From positions 42,589 through 106,588 of the forward strand of contig NZ_JAOEGB010000027.1 in assembly GCF_025420585.1 (NCBI RefSeq): a DNA stretch of 64,000 bases, in the 5' to 3' direction. The stretch comes from Planotetraspora sp. A-T 1434. Lineage in GTDB: Bacteria > Actinomycetota > Actinomycetes > Streptosporangiales > Streptosporangiaceae. A program made the position numbers and the translations under genes. Numbering within the stretch: the stretch's first letter is position 1; the number at the start of each line of letters is the position of its first letter. The notes under the pieces were generated by a model that was not told the DNA's origin, did not search any database, and worked only from the letters and a program-made list of their open reading frames with translations. This document shows positions 25,608 to 35,054 of this stretch, piece by piece.

Positions 25608-25641
25608 AAATCATCCCCCTGGGGACTATCCCTCCTGAGCA

Positions 25642-25962
25642 CTATCCCTCCTGGCCGAGCACGGCGGTCAGGAGGCCGGGGAAGCGGTCGTCCAGCTCGT
25701 CTCGCCGGAGGCTGACATAGCGCTGCCTGCCGTGCGGGACGTTGCGGATGACCCCCGCCTCGCGCAGCGTCTTGAGGTGGTGGGAGCGCGTGGACTTGGG
25801 GATCTCTCCGCCGATCTCCTGGCACGGCACCATCTCCAGCGAGCCCTCGGCGAGCCGGCGCACGATCGCCAGCCGCGACGGGTCGCTCAGGGCGAAGAGC
25901 ACGTCGGTCAGGACGAGGTCCTCGACGTCGGGGTGCGCTAGCTCGCGCGACGAACCGGCCAT
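25642..25962 (-). CDS. ArsR-family winged-helix regulator
   Basis: 106-residue ArsR/SmtB-type repressor. LFALSDPSRLAIVRRLAEG opens the domain, KSTRSHHLKTLREAGVIRNVPHGRQRYVSLRRDEL forms the recognition helix and wing. There is no CXC metal site, so the ligand is probably not a thiophilic metal. A Cys is present in MVPCQEIGG. It is divergent from an MFS exporter gene with 103 bp between starts. One of two near-identical palindromes lies only 2 nt upstream of its ATG, so autorepression and control of the exporter are likely. Confidence 0.9.
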   Translation of the reverse strand: MAGSSRELAHPDVEDLVLTDVLFALSDPSRLAIVRRLAEGSLEMVPCQEIGGEIPKSTRSHHLKTLREAGVIRNVPHGRQRYVSLRRDELDDRFPGLLTAVLGQEG

Positions 25963-25963
25963 A

Positions 25964-25981
25964 GTTCGAGAATAGTTGAAC
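25964..25981. promoter_or_regulatory. ArsR-type operator, proximal copy
   Basis: GTTCGAGAATAGTTGAAC is a dyad with GTTC/GAAC arms, repeated 47 bp away at 26011-26028 as GTTCGAAAATTATGGAAC (12 of 18 positions equal). It directly abuts the arsR start codon. TTCGAnnnnTnGAA-like dyads are typical of ArsR-family sites. Confidence 0.7.
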
Positions 25982-26010
25982 TGACGTGCTCCCGGAGGTA
26001 GCCTCAGACC

Positions 26011-26028
26011 GTTCGAAAATTATGGAAC
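26011..26028. promoter_or_regulatory. ArsR-type operator, distal copy
   Basis: GTTCGAAAATTATGGAAC, second copy of the dyad, 38 nt upstream of the MFS exporter ATG. It is positioned to block the exporter promoter. The spacing of 47 bp between copies would place two dimers on nearly the same face over about 4.5 turns. Confidence 0.7.
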
Positions 26029-26065
26029 CATTGTGGCCTGCCGCCGTGAGGGATGGAGTTTCGGG

Positions 26066-27340
26066 ATGGCAATCGGGGACGCCTCCGCACGTCGCGCTCG
26101 CGGATCGGTGCGGCTACCTCGTACGGCGGGCTTCTGGCTGCTGGGCGCGGCGCTGCTGATCCTCATGTGCGCCGCCGGCGCTCCCACTCCGCTCTACAGG
26201 GTCTACCAGGAGCACTGGGGGTTCTCGGCCATGACGCTGACGGCCGTGTTCGCCGTCTACGCCGTGGCGCTGCTCCTCGCGCTCGTGACGGTCGGAGGGC
26301 TGTCCGACTACGTCGGCCGGCGGCCCGTGCTGGCCGTGGCCCTGGTCGTCGAGGCGGTCAGCATGGGGATGTTCCTGACGGCCGGCGGGGTCGGGACGCT
26401 CCTGACGGCCCGCGTCCTGCAGGGCCTCGCGACCGGCACCGCCACCGCGGTCATCAGCGCCACCCTGGTCGACCTGCAACCGCTCAGGAACCCGCGACTC
26501 GGCGCGCTCGTCAACAGCGTCGCGCCCACCGTCGGGCTCGCCGCGGGCGCCCTCGCGTCCGGACTGCTGGTGCAGTACGCCCCCGCGCCGACGACCCTCG
26601 TCTTCGCCGCGTTCCTCGCCGCGTTCGTGCTGCTGGCGGCCGCCGTGACGCTGCTGCCGGAGACCGTGTCGCGGCGGCCCGGCGCACTAGCGTCACTGCG
26701 CCCCCGTGTCGCGGTGCCGCGGCAGGCCCGCGTGCCGTTCGTCGCGGCCGCGCCCTGCCTCGTCGCGACGTGGGCCATGGGCGGGCTCTACCTCTCGCTC
26801 GGCCCGTCACTGGCGGCCGGCGTCCTGCACGTCCAGAACCACGCCGTCGGCGGCCTCGTGGTCGCCACCCTCACCGGAGCCGGGGCGCTTGCCTCGCTGC
26901 TGCTCCGCGACCGGGCGCCGGGCCCGGTGATGGGCTGGGGGGCCGTCGTGCTCGCGACCGGCACCGCGCTGACCCTGGTCGCGCTCGCGGCGACGTCGAT
27001 CCCGGGGTTCCTGCTGAGCACCGCTGTGGCGGGATTCGGCTTCGGCGCGGCGTTCCTTGGCGCCTTCCGCTCCCTGGCGCTGCTCGCCGGGCCGTCGGAG
27101 CGGGCGGAGCTGTTCGCCGCGATGTACGTCGTCAGCTATCTCGCGTTCAGTGTGCCCGCCCTCATCGCCGGCGCCGCCGTACGGTCCCTGGGCCTGAGCG
27201 CGACGACCGCGGCCTACGGATCGGTGGTGATCGTCCTCGCCCTCGGGGCGGCGCTCCTCAGGCTGCTGTCCGCCCGCCGCGCCACCCCGCCCCCCGCGCC
27301 CGCGGCGGATGCCGCTGAGGGGCAGCCGGTCATCCGATGA
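26066..27340 (+). CDS. MFS family exporter
   Basis: 424-residue major facilitator with about 12 hydrophobic segments. Motif A appears as GGLSDYVGRRPVL between helices 2 and 3, and the antiporter-like GLATGTATAVISATL lies in helix 5. ATG 26066 (MAIGDASARR) was chosen; an upstream in-frame start at 26033 overlaps the operator region. Under apparent control of the divergent ArsR regulator, it is probably a drug or metabolite exporter. It overlaps the convergent lactonase gene by 11 bp. Confidence 0.9.
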   Translation: MAIGDASARRARGSVRLPRTAGFWLLGAALLILMCAAGAPTPLYRVYQEHWGFSAMTLTAVFAVYAVALLLALVTVGGLSDYVGRRPVLAVALVVEAVSMGMFLTAGGVGTLLTARVLQGLATGTATAVISATLVDLQPLRNPRLGALVNSVAPTVGLAAGALASGLLVQYAPAPTTLVFAAFLAAFVLLAAAVTLLPETVSRRPGALASLRPRVAVPRQARVPFVAAAPCLVATWAMGGLYLSLGPSLAAGVLHVQNHAVGGLVVATLTGAGALASLLLRDRAPGPVMGWGAVVLATGTALTLVALAATSIPGFLLSTAVAGFGFGAAFLGAFRSLALLAGPSERAELFAAMYVVSYLAFSVPALIAGAAVRSLGLSATTAAYGSVVIVLALGAALLRLLSARRATPPPAPAADAAEGQPVIR

Positions 27341-28385
27341 GCACGCAGGAGGGGCTGCCGACGTCGACGCCCTCGGCGGACGGCTCCGGGACGCCGTCCT
27401 TCAGGGCGAGCACGGCGACGCGGTCCGACCGCTCGTTGGCGACGTAGATCCGGTCGCCCGCGACGGCGAAGTGCCTCGGCCAGCGGCCTCCGCCGGGCAC
27501 CTCCGCAATGGGGGTCAGCCTTCCCCTCTCCACGGCGAACGCCGTGATGGTGTCCGGGCCGCGGTTGCCGACGTAGACGTGACGCCCGTCGGCGGAGACG
27601 TCGATGTGGGACGGCTGGTTGGGCCCCTCGATCGCGCTGGCGGGCACGCGGCTCAGCTCCCGCCACTCGTCGTCGTAGACGGCGACCGTGCCGTCCAGCT
27701 CTCCCGCCACGTACCAGTGGGCGGAGAGAGGGTGGTGCACGAGGTGGCGGGGACCGGTGCCGGGGGCCAGCCGTACGGGCCCGTCCGGGTGGGGGGTCAT
27801 GCCGGGCAGGAAGCGGCGCACCTCGTCGGTGCCGAGGTCGGTGACGTACAGCACGCCGTCCGGGCCGAAGACGGCTTGATGGGCGTGCGGGCCCTCCTGC
27901 CTGCCGGCGTTGGGGCCGTGGCCCTCGTTGCGGAACAGCAGCGGGTCCGGCTCCGGAAGGCCGTCCTCGCCCAGCCGGAAGACCGCGACGGTGCCGTCGC
28001 CGTAGTTGGCCACGGCCAGCCACGTCCCGTCCGGGTCGACGGCGAGGTGGCAGGGGTAGGAGCCGCCGCTCGGGTGCTCAGCCAGCAGCCGCGGGCCGGC
28101 CCCCGCAACGGTCCCCGCAGCGCCGTCATCGCCGTCGTGGGGGGCGTCCGCGAACACCGCCACGCCGCCGTCGGGCCGTTCCAGTACGGCGTAGAGCAGC
28201 GGGAGGTGGGGGTGCGCCGTGACGAACGAGGGACCGGACACGGCGGTCTCCGCGACCGCCCGCAGCCGCCCGGCGGCGTCGACGCGCACGCGTGTCAGCC
28301 CCGTGCCGGATCCGCCCGTGTCGGCCGTGTACCCGCCGATGACAAGGCTCCCCGGCGTCGCTGGGCCGGGCTGGGGTCCGGGCAT
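27330..28385 (-). CDS. Lactonase-family seven-bladed beta-propeller (YbhE/Pgl type)
   Basis: 351-residue cytoplasmic beta-propeller of the lactonase family, similar to 6-phosphogluconolactonase YbhE. Repeated blades are visible (LAVDPDGTWLAVANYGDGTVAVF, VFGPDGVLYVTDLGTDEVRRF, HIDVSADGRHVYVGNRGPDTI) together with the HAHQAVF metal/active-site region and RHFAVAGDRIYVANERSD. Members hydrolyse sugar lactones; actual substrate unknown. Its upstream side carries two GTGATCATGCA repeats. Confidence 0.87.
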   Translation of the reverse strand: MPGPQPGPATPGSLVIGGYTADTGGSGTGLTRVRVDAAGRLRAVAETAVSGPSFVTAHPHLPLLYAVLERPDGGVAVFADAPHDGDDGAAGTVAGAGPRLLAEHPSGGSYPCHLAVDPDGTWLAVANYGDGTVAVFRLGEDGLPEPDPLLFRNEGHGPNAGRQEGPHAHQAVFGPDGVLYVTDLGTDEVRRFLPGMTPHPDGPVRLAPGTGPRHLVHHPLSAHWYVAGELDGTVAVYDDEWRELSRVPASAIEGPNQPSHIDVSADGRHVYVGNRGPDTITAFAVERGRLTPIAEVPGGGRWPRHFAVAGDRIYVANERSDRVAVLALKDGVPEPSAEGVDVGSPSCVLIG

Positions 28386-28498
28386 CGTCTCTCCTAGATC
28401 ACGAGCAGGCCGGTGACGGTCCGTCGAATGCTATCGGCGAGCCGCCGCCCGGCCCACGTCCGCCCCTGGCGGATCCCTGACCTGCCTGCGCGAACCCG

Positions 28499-28561
28499 TG
28501 CATGATCACGACCGGGGTTGACGCAGGTCCGGGCGCCCCTCCGGGAACCCATGCATGATCA
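28499..28561 (-). repeat. Two GTGATCATGCA intergenic repeats
   Basis: Minus-strand copies of the unit have cores at 28499-28508 and 28552-28561. Each continues into a GGGTTC tail (reverse-strand GTGATCATGCACGGGTTCG and GTGATCATGCATGGGTTCC). They occupy the 204-bp gap between the lactonase start and the end of the monooxygenase operon. No gene is seen in the gap. Confidence 0.85.
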
Positions 28562-28589
28562 CGGCCGGGAGGGGGTGGCCGGGGGGAGG

Positions 28590-29735
28590 CTACTGACCGG
28601 CCCATGCCTCCGCGAGCAGGCGGTGCGACCGGACGCGGTCGGCGTGGTCGTGGGTGATCGTGGTGACGAGCAGTTCGTCGGCGCCGGTGACGTCGCGCAG
28701 CACGCGGAGCTTCTCCACGACCGTCTCGGGCGACCCGGCGAACTGGGTGTCGATCCGGTCGGCGACGAGCGCCCGGTCCTCCTCGGTCCACTGGTGCGCG
28801 GCGGCCTCCTCCGGGGTGGGGAACGGAATCGCCCCCGCGCCCGTGCGGATGCTGCGCACCCACAGCGCGTACGGCGAGGCCAGCTCGCGGGCGGTCGCGT
28901 CGTCCTCGGCCACGACGACGTCGGCCGAGACGAGCACGTGCGGCGCGGCCAGCGTCTCGGACGGTTTGAACGCGGCCCGGTAGGCCTCGACGGCTTCGAG
29001 CACGTTGGCCGGGCTGACGTGGTAGTTGGCCGCGAACGGCAGCCCGCGCTCCCCCGCGACCTGGGCGCTCTGGCCGCCGCTGCTGCCCAGGATCCACAGC
29101 TCCAGATTCGCGCCCTCTCCGGGCACCACGTGCGCCTGGATCCCGTCCTCCGACCGGTAGGCGCCGTTGATGAAGGCGATGATGTCGTCCACCTGGTCGG
29201 CGAAATCCGGAGACTGGGCGCCCGGCTGCTGGAGCAGCGAGCCGTACAGCGCGAGGATCGGAGATCGGGCCAGCGCCGCGAAGGAGAACTCCTCGGGGAT
29301 GAGCAGCCCGTCCACGACCCTGCGGGGCTTCGGCTGCCGCTCCTTGGGCGGTTCGCGGAGGACCTCGGCCCGCCGCTGCCCGGACCGGCCGAGGCCGAGG
29401 TCGATGCGGCCCGGGTGCAGGGCCTCGATCGTGCCGAACTGCTCGACCACGGCGAGCGCCGTCTGGTGCCCGAGCTGGACGGCGCCGGAGCCGACCCGGA
29501 TCCGGCTCGTCGCCGCCGCGACCAGGGCGATGAGCACCGCGGGGGCCGAGCTCGCCACGCCGGGGGTGAAGTGGTGCTCGGCCAGCCAGTAGCGGTGGTA
29601 GCCGTACTCCTCGGCCTTCTGGGCGAGGTCGATGGTGTTGCGCAGCGCGTCCGCCGCGGTGCCGCCGGACGAGATCGGAGCGAGGTCGAGGATCGAGAGG
29701 GGCGTTGAAGGGGGCGTGGAGAGGGAAGTGGTCAT
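28590..29735 (-). CDS. LLM-class flavin-dependent oxidoreductase (MsnO8-like)
   Basis: 381-residue luciferase-like monooxygenase, last gene of the eight-gene operon. [50 protein letters not shown] and [12 protein letters not shown] mark the FMNH2-dependent MsnO8 subfamily. Its ATG overlaps the preceding gene's TGA as ATGA. Together with the three other flavin enzymes and an importer it probably oxidises a carbon-sulfur or carbon-nitrogen substrate; the substrate is not readable. Confidence 0.9.
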   Translation of the reverse strand: MTTSLSTPPSTPLSILDLAPISSGGTAADALRNTIDLAQKAEEYGYHRYWLAEHHFTPGVASSAPAVLIALVAAATSRIRVGSGAVQLGHQTALAVVEQFGTIEALHPGRIDLGLGRSGQRRAEVLREPPKERQPKPRRVVDGLLIPEEFSFAALARSPILALYGSLLQQPGAQSPDFADQVDDIIAFINGAYRSEDGIQAHVVPGEGANLELWILGSSGGQSAQVAGERGLPFAANYHVSPANVLEAVEAYRAAFKPSETLAAPHVLVSADVVVAEDDATARELASPYALWVRSIRTGAGAIPFPTPEEAAAHQWTEEDRALVADRIDTQFAGSPETVVEKLRVLRDVTGADELLVTTITHDHADRVRSHRLLAEAWAGQ

Positions 29736-30769
29736 ATCTGCCTTCCAGTGGGGAACGGCCTGCTGGGGATCTCCCGGCGGAGCACGGGGGCGATGTCGCT
29801 CTGGAACAGCTCCAGGGCCGTCCGGTGCTGGCTGTCGGTGAGCCCGTCGGCGTCGGCGCTCAGATGCATGACCTCGTGGCCGAACCGGTCGTGGTACCGG
29901 AGCACCTTGTCGATGATCTGCTGGGGGCTGCCGACCAGGATCGAGCCGCGCTCGATGGCGTCCTCCAGCGTCGGGAACACCGGGGTGACCCCCGTCTTCT
30001 TGAACCGGGCGATCCTGGCGTCGTAGACGGGCCGGTAGGTCTCGATCGCCTCCTGCGACGTCTTCGCGGCGTAGTAGCCAGCGGTGCCCGCCCCCACGAG
30101 GGCGTCCGCGGGGTCGTGCCCGTAGAACTTCCACCGCTCGCGGTAGTAATCGATCAGCTCGGCGTACGGCTCGATCGGGTTGGTCACGTTCGCCGAGAAG
30201 AGCGGGTCTCCCCACCGGGCGGCCAGGTCCACCGAGTCCGTGCTCGTGGCACTGCCGTGCCAGACGCGGATCGGCTGCTGGAGGGGCCGGGGCCAGGTCT
30301 CGGCGTTCTCCAGCGGCGGCCGGAACCTGCCCTCCCAGGTGACCTTGTCCTCCCGCCACAGCCTGCGGAACAGCTCGTATCCCTCTCGGTTGCGGTCCCA
30401 CTGGTCCTCGGCGGTCACGTGGAAGAGCTGGGCCTGGGCGGCGCCGTTCCCCTTCCCGATGATCAATTCGAGCCGGCCGCCGGAGAGGTGGTCGAGCGTG
30501 GAGTAGTCCTCGAAGGCCCGGACCGGGTCGAGCAGGCTGAGCGTCGTCACGGCGGTGAACAGGCGGATCCGCTTCGTCAGCGCGGCGACGTGGCTCAGCA
30601 CCACCGGGGGCGAGGACGAGATGAAGGGTCGCTCGTGCCGCTCCCCCACGCCGAAGCCGTCGAAGCCGAGCTCCTCGGCGAGGACGGCGTTGTCGATCAC
30701 CTCCCGGAACCGGTCGGTCGTCGAGACGCGCTCGTTGTGGACGATCAGCGTTATGAGCAGAAATTTCAT
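29732..30769 (-). CDS. LLM-class flavin-dependent oxidoreductase
   Basis: 345-residue luciferase-fold flavoenzyme: [15 protein letters not shown] start, [32 protein letters not shown] and a C-terminal [27 protein letters not shown] segment typical of the family. Both ends overlap the neighbours by 4 nt (ATGA). It differs from the NtaA-type enzymes in length and is closer to alkanal-monooxygenase-like proteins. Confidence 0.9.
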   Translation of the reverse strand: MKFLLITLIVHNERVSTTDRFREVIDNAVLAEELGFDGFGVGERHERPFISSSPPVVLSHVAALTKRIRLFTAVTTLSLLDPVRAFEDYSTLDHLSGGRLELIIGKGNGAAQAQLFHVTAEDQWDRNREGYELFRRLWREDKVTWEGRFRPPLENAETWPRPLQQPIRVWHGSATSTDSVDLAARWGDPLFSANVTNPIEPYAELIDYYRERWKFYGHDPADALVGAGTAGYYAAKTSQEAIETYRPVYDARIARFKKTGVTPVFPTLEDAIERGSILVGSPQQIIDKVLRYHDRFGHEVMHLSADADGLTDSQHRTALELFQSDIAPVLRREIPSRPFPTGRQI

Positions 30770-32034
30770 GATGCGACCACCTCGGGCGTGGCGTAGCGGC
30801 TGGCGGGCCGTGGAAGGCCGAGGAGACCCCTCAGGGTGTTCGCCTCGTAGGCGCTCCGGAACGCTCCCCGGCTCCGGAGGGCGGGCGCCAGCCCCCGCGT
30901 GATGCCCTCGAGGTCGTACGGCAGGGCGCCCGGGCGCAACCGGTAGCCCTCGATCCCGGCCGCCCTCCACTCCAGGAGCAGGTCGGCGAGCTCCTCGGGC
31001 GTGCCGGTGAACACCAGCGCGTCCGAGAAGAGCTCCGCGCCGTCCAGTTCGTCGAGCCGCGTCTTGCGCGCCGCGGCGGCGCCGGGCTCGTCGTCGAGGA
31101 AGACGACCAGGTCGGCGAAGACCTGCAGCGGGCGGCCCTCCCTGCCCACGTACGCCTCGGCCTCCCGCACCGCGGTGATGATCGACCGCACGTGCTCGGT
31201 GCCATGCGGCGTCACGAAGACCACGTCGGCGGCCCGCGCGGCGAGCCGGTACGGCACGACGTCGTGGGCGAGGGCCGCGACCACGGGCTGCCCCTGTGGC
31301 GACCGCGGCGTGATCGACGGGCCCTTCACGCTGAACGTCGGCCCGGTGAAGTCGATGTAGTGCAGCTTGTCGCGGTCGATGAACCGGCCGGTCGCCACGT
31401 CGCGGATCTCGGCGTCGTCCTCCCAGCTGTCCCAGAGGCGGCGGGCCACCTCCACGGCGTCGGCGGCCTCGTCGAAGAGGTCCTCGACGCGCTGAGGCAG
31501 GTTGGCCAGGTCCGCCACGTCCTCGAGGGTCAGCTCCGGGAGGTCCCTGCGCCCGATGTTGGCGGCGTCCGTGCTGCGGGCCGAGACCTGCGGCCGCCAC
31601 CCGGCCCGGCCGCCGCTGACGTGGTCGAGGCTCGCGATGCCGATGGCCACGTGGAACGGCTCGGTGTGCGTCGTTACGGCGGTCGGCACGAGCCCGATCC
31701 GCGACGTCAGCGGGGCGAGCCTCGCGGCCAGCAGCACGGCGTCGAATCGTCCCCTGACCTGGTCGCCGCGCCCGTCCAGCCCGTCGAGGAGCGTGGACTG
31801 GAGCCGGAACGCGTCCTCGAACGTGACGAAGTCGAGCAGGCCGCGCTCCGCCTCGGCCACGAGGCCGGCCCAGTAGCGGGCCTTGAACAGCTCCGTGCGG
31901 GCGTCGGGGAGGTCGCGCCAGGCGGCTGGATGCCATCCGGCCCCGTCGAGGGCGACGGCGATGTGCAGTTCCTTCTCCGGCGCTTTGTCCGGAGCCTTTT
32001 CCTGCGCGTGCTCCGTCGATGAACTTTCCGGCAT
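30766..32034 (-). CDS. NtaA/SnaA/DszA-type FMN monooxygenase
   Basis: 422-residue flavin-dependent monooxygenase. The long N-terminal charged segment ([18 protein letters not shown]) is followed by [28 protein letters not shown] and [19 protein letters not shown]. The last corresponds to the GRxxWNxVTS flavin/substrate loop of the NtaA/DszA family. There is a 27-nt gap to the upstream gene, the only non-overlapping junction of this operon, and an ATGA overlap to the next. Confidence 0.9.
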   Translation of the reverse strand: MPESSSTEHAQEKAPDKAPEKELHIAVALDGAGWHPAAWRDLPDARTELFKARYWAGLVAEAERGLLDFVTFEDAFRLQSTLLDGLDGRGDQVRGRFDAVLLAARLAPLTSRIGLVPTAVTTHTEPFHVAIGIASLDHVSGGRAGWRPQVSARSTDAANIGRRDLPELTLEDVADLANLPQRVEDLFDEAADAVEVARRLWDSWEDDAEIRDVATGRFIDRDKLHYIDFTGPTFSVKGPSITPRSPQGQPVVAALAHDVVPYRLAARAADVVFVTPHGTEHVRSIITAVREAEAYVGREGRPLQVFADLVVFLDDEPGAAAARKTRLDELDGAELFSDALVFTGTPEELADLLLEWRAAGIEGYRLRPGALPYDLEGITRGLAPALRSRGAFRSAYEANTLRGLLGLPRPASRYATPEVVAS

Positions 32035-32061
32035 GCGATGCCCTTTCTCAGAGAACCGAGG

Positions 32062-33393
32062 CTAGAGACCGAGGTGGTCGCGGAGCGTGGTCCCGGCGTA
32101 CTCGGTGCGGAACACGCCGCGCTCCTGCAGCAGCGGGACGACGCGGTCGACGAAGTCGTCCAGCCCTCCGGGGGTCAGGTGCGGCACGAGGATGAACCCG
32201 TCGGCCGCGTCGGCCTGGACGAACTCGTCGATCCGCGCGGCTACCGTCTCGGGTGTCCCGATGAACGACTGACGGCCCGTCACCTCGATGACGAGCTCGC
32301 GGATCGAGAGCTTCTTCTCCTCCGCCAGCGCCCGCCACTTGGCCGCGAGCTCCACCCGGTCGCCGAGCGGCACGCGCCCGCCCCACACCCCCTCGGACAG
32401 GTCGGGGTCGACGTCGGGCAGTGGCCCCTCGGGGTCGTAGGCCGACATGTCCCGGCCCCACACCTGCTCCAGGAAGGCGATGGCCGTCTGCGGGCTCACC
32501 TGCTGCCGCCGGATGTGGGTGGCGTTCTCCGCCGCATCCTCCTCCGTGTCGCCGAGCGCGAACGTGGCCGCCGGCATGATCTTCAGCTGGTACGGCTCCC
32601 GCCCGTACCGGGCGAGCCTGCCCTTGACGTCGGCGTAGAACGCCTTGCCGGAGTCGAGCGTGCCGTGGCGGCTGAAGATGACGTCGGCCGTCTTCGCGGC
32701 GAACTCCCGGCCCTCGTCGCTGTCGCCCGCCTGGATGATGACGGGACGGCCCTGCGGGCTCCTCGGCACGTTGAAGACGCCGGACGTGCTGAAGTGGCGG
32801 CCCTCGAAGCGCACGGGCCTGATCCCCTCGGGCCTCACGAACAGGTCGCCGCCGTCCGGTTCGCCGCCTGGGGGGAGGGCGTCGGCGTCCCAGGAGTCCC
32901 ACAGCTCGCGGGCGAGCCGTACGAACTCCTCGGCGCGGGTGTAGCGGTCGGCGCGGTCGAGGAAGCCGCCGCGCCGGAAGTTCTCTCCGGTGAAGGCGTC
33001 GGAGGTGGTCACGACGTTCCAGGCGGCGCGGCCGGCGCTGAGGTGGTCGAGCGTGGCGAGCCGCCTGGCCAGCTCGTAAGGCTCGTTGAAGGTGGCGTTG
33101 ACCGTGCCGGCGAGCCCGAGCCGGTCGGTGACGGCGGCCAGCGCCGCGAGGACGGTCAGGGCCTCCGGCCGCCCGACAACGTCGAGGTCGTGGATGCGGC
33201 CCTTCAGCTCGCGCAGGCGCAGCCCCTCGGCGAGGAAGAAGAAGTCGAACCTCCCCCGCTCGGCCGTCTCGGCGAGGTGCCGGAAGGAGGAGAAGTCGAT
33301 CTGGCTCTTGGAGCGGGGGTCCGCCCACACGGTGGTGTTGTTGACTCCGGGGAAGTGCGCGGCGAGGTGGACCTGCTTGCGCGGCCTGCTCAT
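32062..33393 (-). CDS. NtaA/SnaA/DszA-type FMN monooxygenase
   Basis: 443-residue two-component-type monooxygenase. Family motifs are RFDFFFLAEGLRL, LDHLSAGRAAWNVVTTSDAFTGENFRR (the WNxVTS loop and the NF substrate-side motif), RSPQGRPVIIQAGDS and VSPQTAIAFLEQVWGRD. Relatives oxidise nitrilotriacetate, pristinamycin precursors or dibenzothiophene sulfone and sulfonates. It needs a separate flavin reductase, which is not encoded in this operon. Its ATG overlaps the ABC ATPase stop. Confidence 0.93.
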   Translation of the reverse strand: MSRPRKQVHLAAHFPGVNNTTVWADPRSKSQIDFSSFRHLAETAERGRFDFFFLAEGLRLRELKGRIHDLDVVGRPEALTVLAALAAVTDRLGLAGTVNATFNEPYELARRLATLDHLSAGRAAWNVVTTSDAFTGENFRRGGFLDRADRYTRAEEFVRLARELWDSWDADALPPGGEPDGGDLFVRPEGIRPVRFEGRHFSTSGVFNVPRSPQGRPVIIQAGDSDEGREFAAKTADVIFSRHGTLDSGKAFYADVKGRLARYGREPYQLKIMPAATFALGDTEEDAAENATHIRRQQVSPQTAIAFLEQVWGRDMSAYDPEGPLPDVDPDLSEGVWGGRVPLGDRVELAAKWRALAEEKKLSIRELVIEVTGRQSFIGTPETVAARIDEFVQADAADGFILVPHLTPGGLDDFVDRVVPLLQERGVFRTEYAGTTLRDHLGL

Positions 33394-35054
33394 CGGGACG
33401 GCTCCTTCGGGTATGCGTGCTCCAGCCGCGGCACGGCGGCCAGGAGCTCCTTCGTGTAGGCGGTCCGTGGCTCGGTGAAGACCCGGCGGACGTCGCCCGA
33501 CTCCACCACCAGGCCGTCCTTCATGACGAGGACCCGGTCGCTCACGTGGTGGATGACGCCCAGGTGGTGGGAGATGAAGAGGTAGGCCACGCCGAGCGAG
33601 GCCTGGAGGTCGGCGAGCAGGTCGAGCACCTGGGCCTGGATCGACACGTCGAGGGCCGAGACGGGCTCGTCGCAGACGATGACACGCGGACGCGGGGCCA
33701 GCGCGCGGGCGATCGCCACCCGCTGGCGCTGGCCTCCCGACAGGCGGAGCGGGCGGCGCTCCAGGATCGTCGCGTCGAGGCCGACCTGTTCCAGCAGCTC
33801 CACCGCGCGGTCGCGACGGCTGGAGCGCGGCTCGCCGCCGACGGCGAGCGCCTCGTCGAGGACGCGCCACACCGAGAACCGGGGGTCGAACGAGCTCAGC
33901 GGATCCTGGTAGATCACCTGGATGTGGCGGCGCAGTTCCCTCCGCTCGCCGGCGGCCAGCCCGGCCCAGGGCCGCCCGTCGATCTCGACCTCGCCGGCGT
34001 CGGGCGTCAGGAGGCCGAGGACAAGCCGGGCGGTGGTCGTCTTGCCCGACCCCGACTCTCCGACGATCCCGAGGGTCTCCCCGGCCCGCAGCTCGAACGA
34101 GACGCCCCCGACCGCCGGGCGGCCGTCGAACGCCTTCGCCAGCTCGCGGGCCCGGATCACCACCTCGCCCGGCTCCGGCGGCGGGCTGACGGCCTTGACG
34201 TCCCCGGTCACAGAGAGCCTGGTGCCCTTCGCGTGCTCCATCGGGATGGCGGCGAGCAGCGCCCTCGTGTACGGGTGGGCGGGGGCGCGCAGCACCTCGG
34301 AGGGCGGCCCCTCCTCGACGACCACGCCCTCCTTCATCACCAGGACCCGGTCGGCCAGCTCGGCGACGACGGCCAGGTCATGGCTGATCAGCAGCAGCGC
34401 CGTACCGGACCGCTTGCGGGCGGCGAGCAGGCGGAGGATCTGCGCCTGCACGGTGACGTCGAGGGCCGTGGTGGGCTCGTCGGCGATCAGGAGACGCGGG
34501 TGGCAGGCGATCGCGGAGGCGATCAGCGCGCGCTGGCGCAGGCCGCCGGAGAGCTGGTGCGGATACTGCCCGGCGCGCAGCTCCGGCTCGGGGACGCCCA
34601 CCTCGCGGAGCAGCTCCACCACCCGCTCGGTGACCGTGCCGCGCGGCGCGGCCCGGTGGAGGCGCAGGGTCTCGCCGATCTCGCGTCCGACGGGCCGCAG
34701 GGGGTCGAGGGAGACCAGCGCGTCCTGCAGGACGTAGCCGACCTGGGTCCCGCGGACCGCGCGCCACTGCCGCTCGCCGTACCGCCTGGCGTCCTGCCCC
34801 GCCACGGTGAGCGACCCGGCCCGTACGGCGGCGCCGTCCCCGGTGAGCCCGATGAGGGTCCGGGCGGTGACGCTCTTGCCCGAGCCCGACTCGCCGACGA
34901 TGGCGACGCACTCCCCCGGGTGGACGGCGAACGAGACGCCGCGGACGGCCTGAACGTCGTCGAACGATACGTGCAGGTCGGCGACCTCGACGATCGGACC
35001 TTCTGTAGCGGGGCCATCCCCAGGGAGGATGCCTTCAAGAAGCGGGCCGGTCAC
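33390..35054 (-). CDS. Double ABC ATPase (fused DppD-DppF type)
   Basis: 554-residue protein with two complete ABC ATPase domains of the oligopeptide type. Walker A GESGSGKS (first) and GESGSGKT (second), signature motifs LSGGLRQRALIA and LSGGQRQRVAIA, and Walker B LLIADEPTTALD and VIVCDEPVSALD are all intact, so both sites should hydrolyse ATP. The C-terminal HPYTRALLAAIP-type tail of the Opp family follows each domain. GTG 35054 overlaps the permease stop as GTGA. It energises uptake through the two permeases downstream in coordinates. Confidence 0.95.
   Translation of the reverse strand: MTGPLLEGILPGDGPATEGPIVEVADLHVSFDDVQAVRGVSFAVHPGECVAIVGESGSGKSVTARTLIGLTGDGAAVRAGSLTVAGQDARRYGERQWRAVRGTQVGYVLQDALVSLDPLRPVGREIGETLRLHRAAPRGTVTERVVELLREVGVPEPELRAGQYPHQLSGGLRQRALIASAIACHPRLLIADEPTTALDVTVQAQILRLLAARKRSGTALLLISHDLAVVAELADRVLVMKEGVVVEEGPPSEVLRAPAHPYTRALLAAIPMEHAKGTRLSVTGDVKAVSPPPEPGEVVIRARELAKAFDGRPAVGGVSFELRAGETLGIVGESGSGKTTTARLVLGLLTPDAGEVEIDGRPWAGLAAGERRELRRHIQVIYQDPLSSFDPRFSVWRVLDEALAVGGEPRSSRRDRAVELLEQVGLDATILERRPLRLSGGQRQRVAIARALAPRPRVIVCDEPVSALDVSIQAQVLDLLADLQASLGVAYLFISHHLGVIHHVSDRVLVMKDGLVVESGDVRRVFTEPRTAYTKELLAAVPRLEHAYPKEPSR

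Noticed and set aside
25625..25653. Direct repeat ACTATCCCTCCTG twice
   Set aside because: Only 13 bp between two gene ends; probably simple slippage with no further support.
30766..33870. Long alternative frames over the monooxygenase genes
   Set aside because: They extend past proper ATGA junctions and read Arg/Ala/Pro-rich noise except where they coincide with the called genes.
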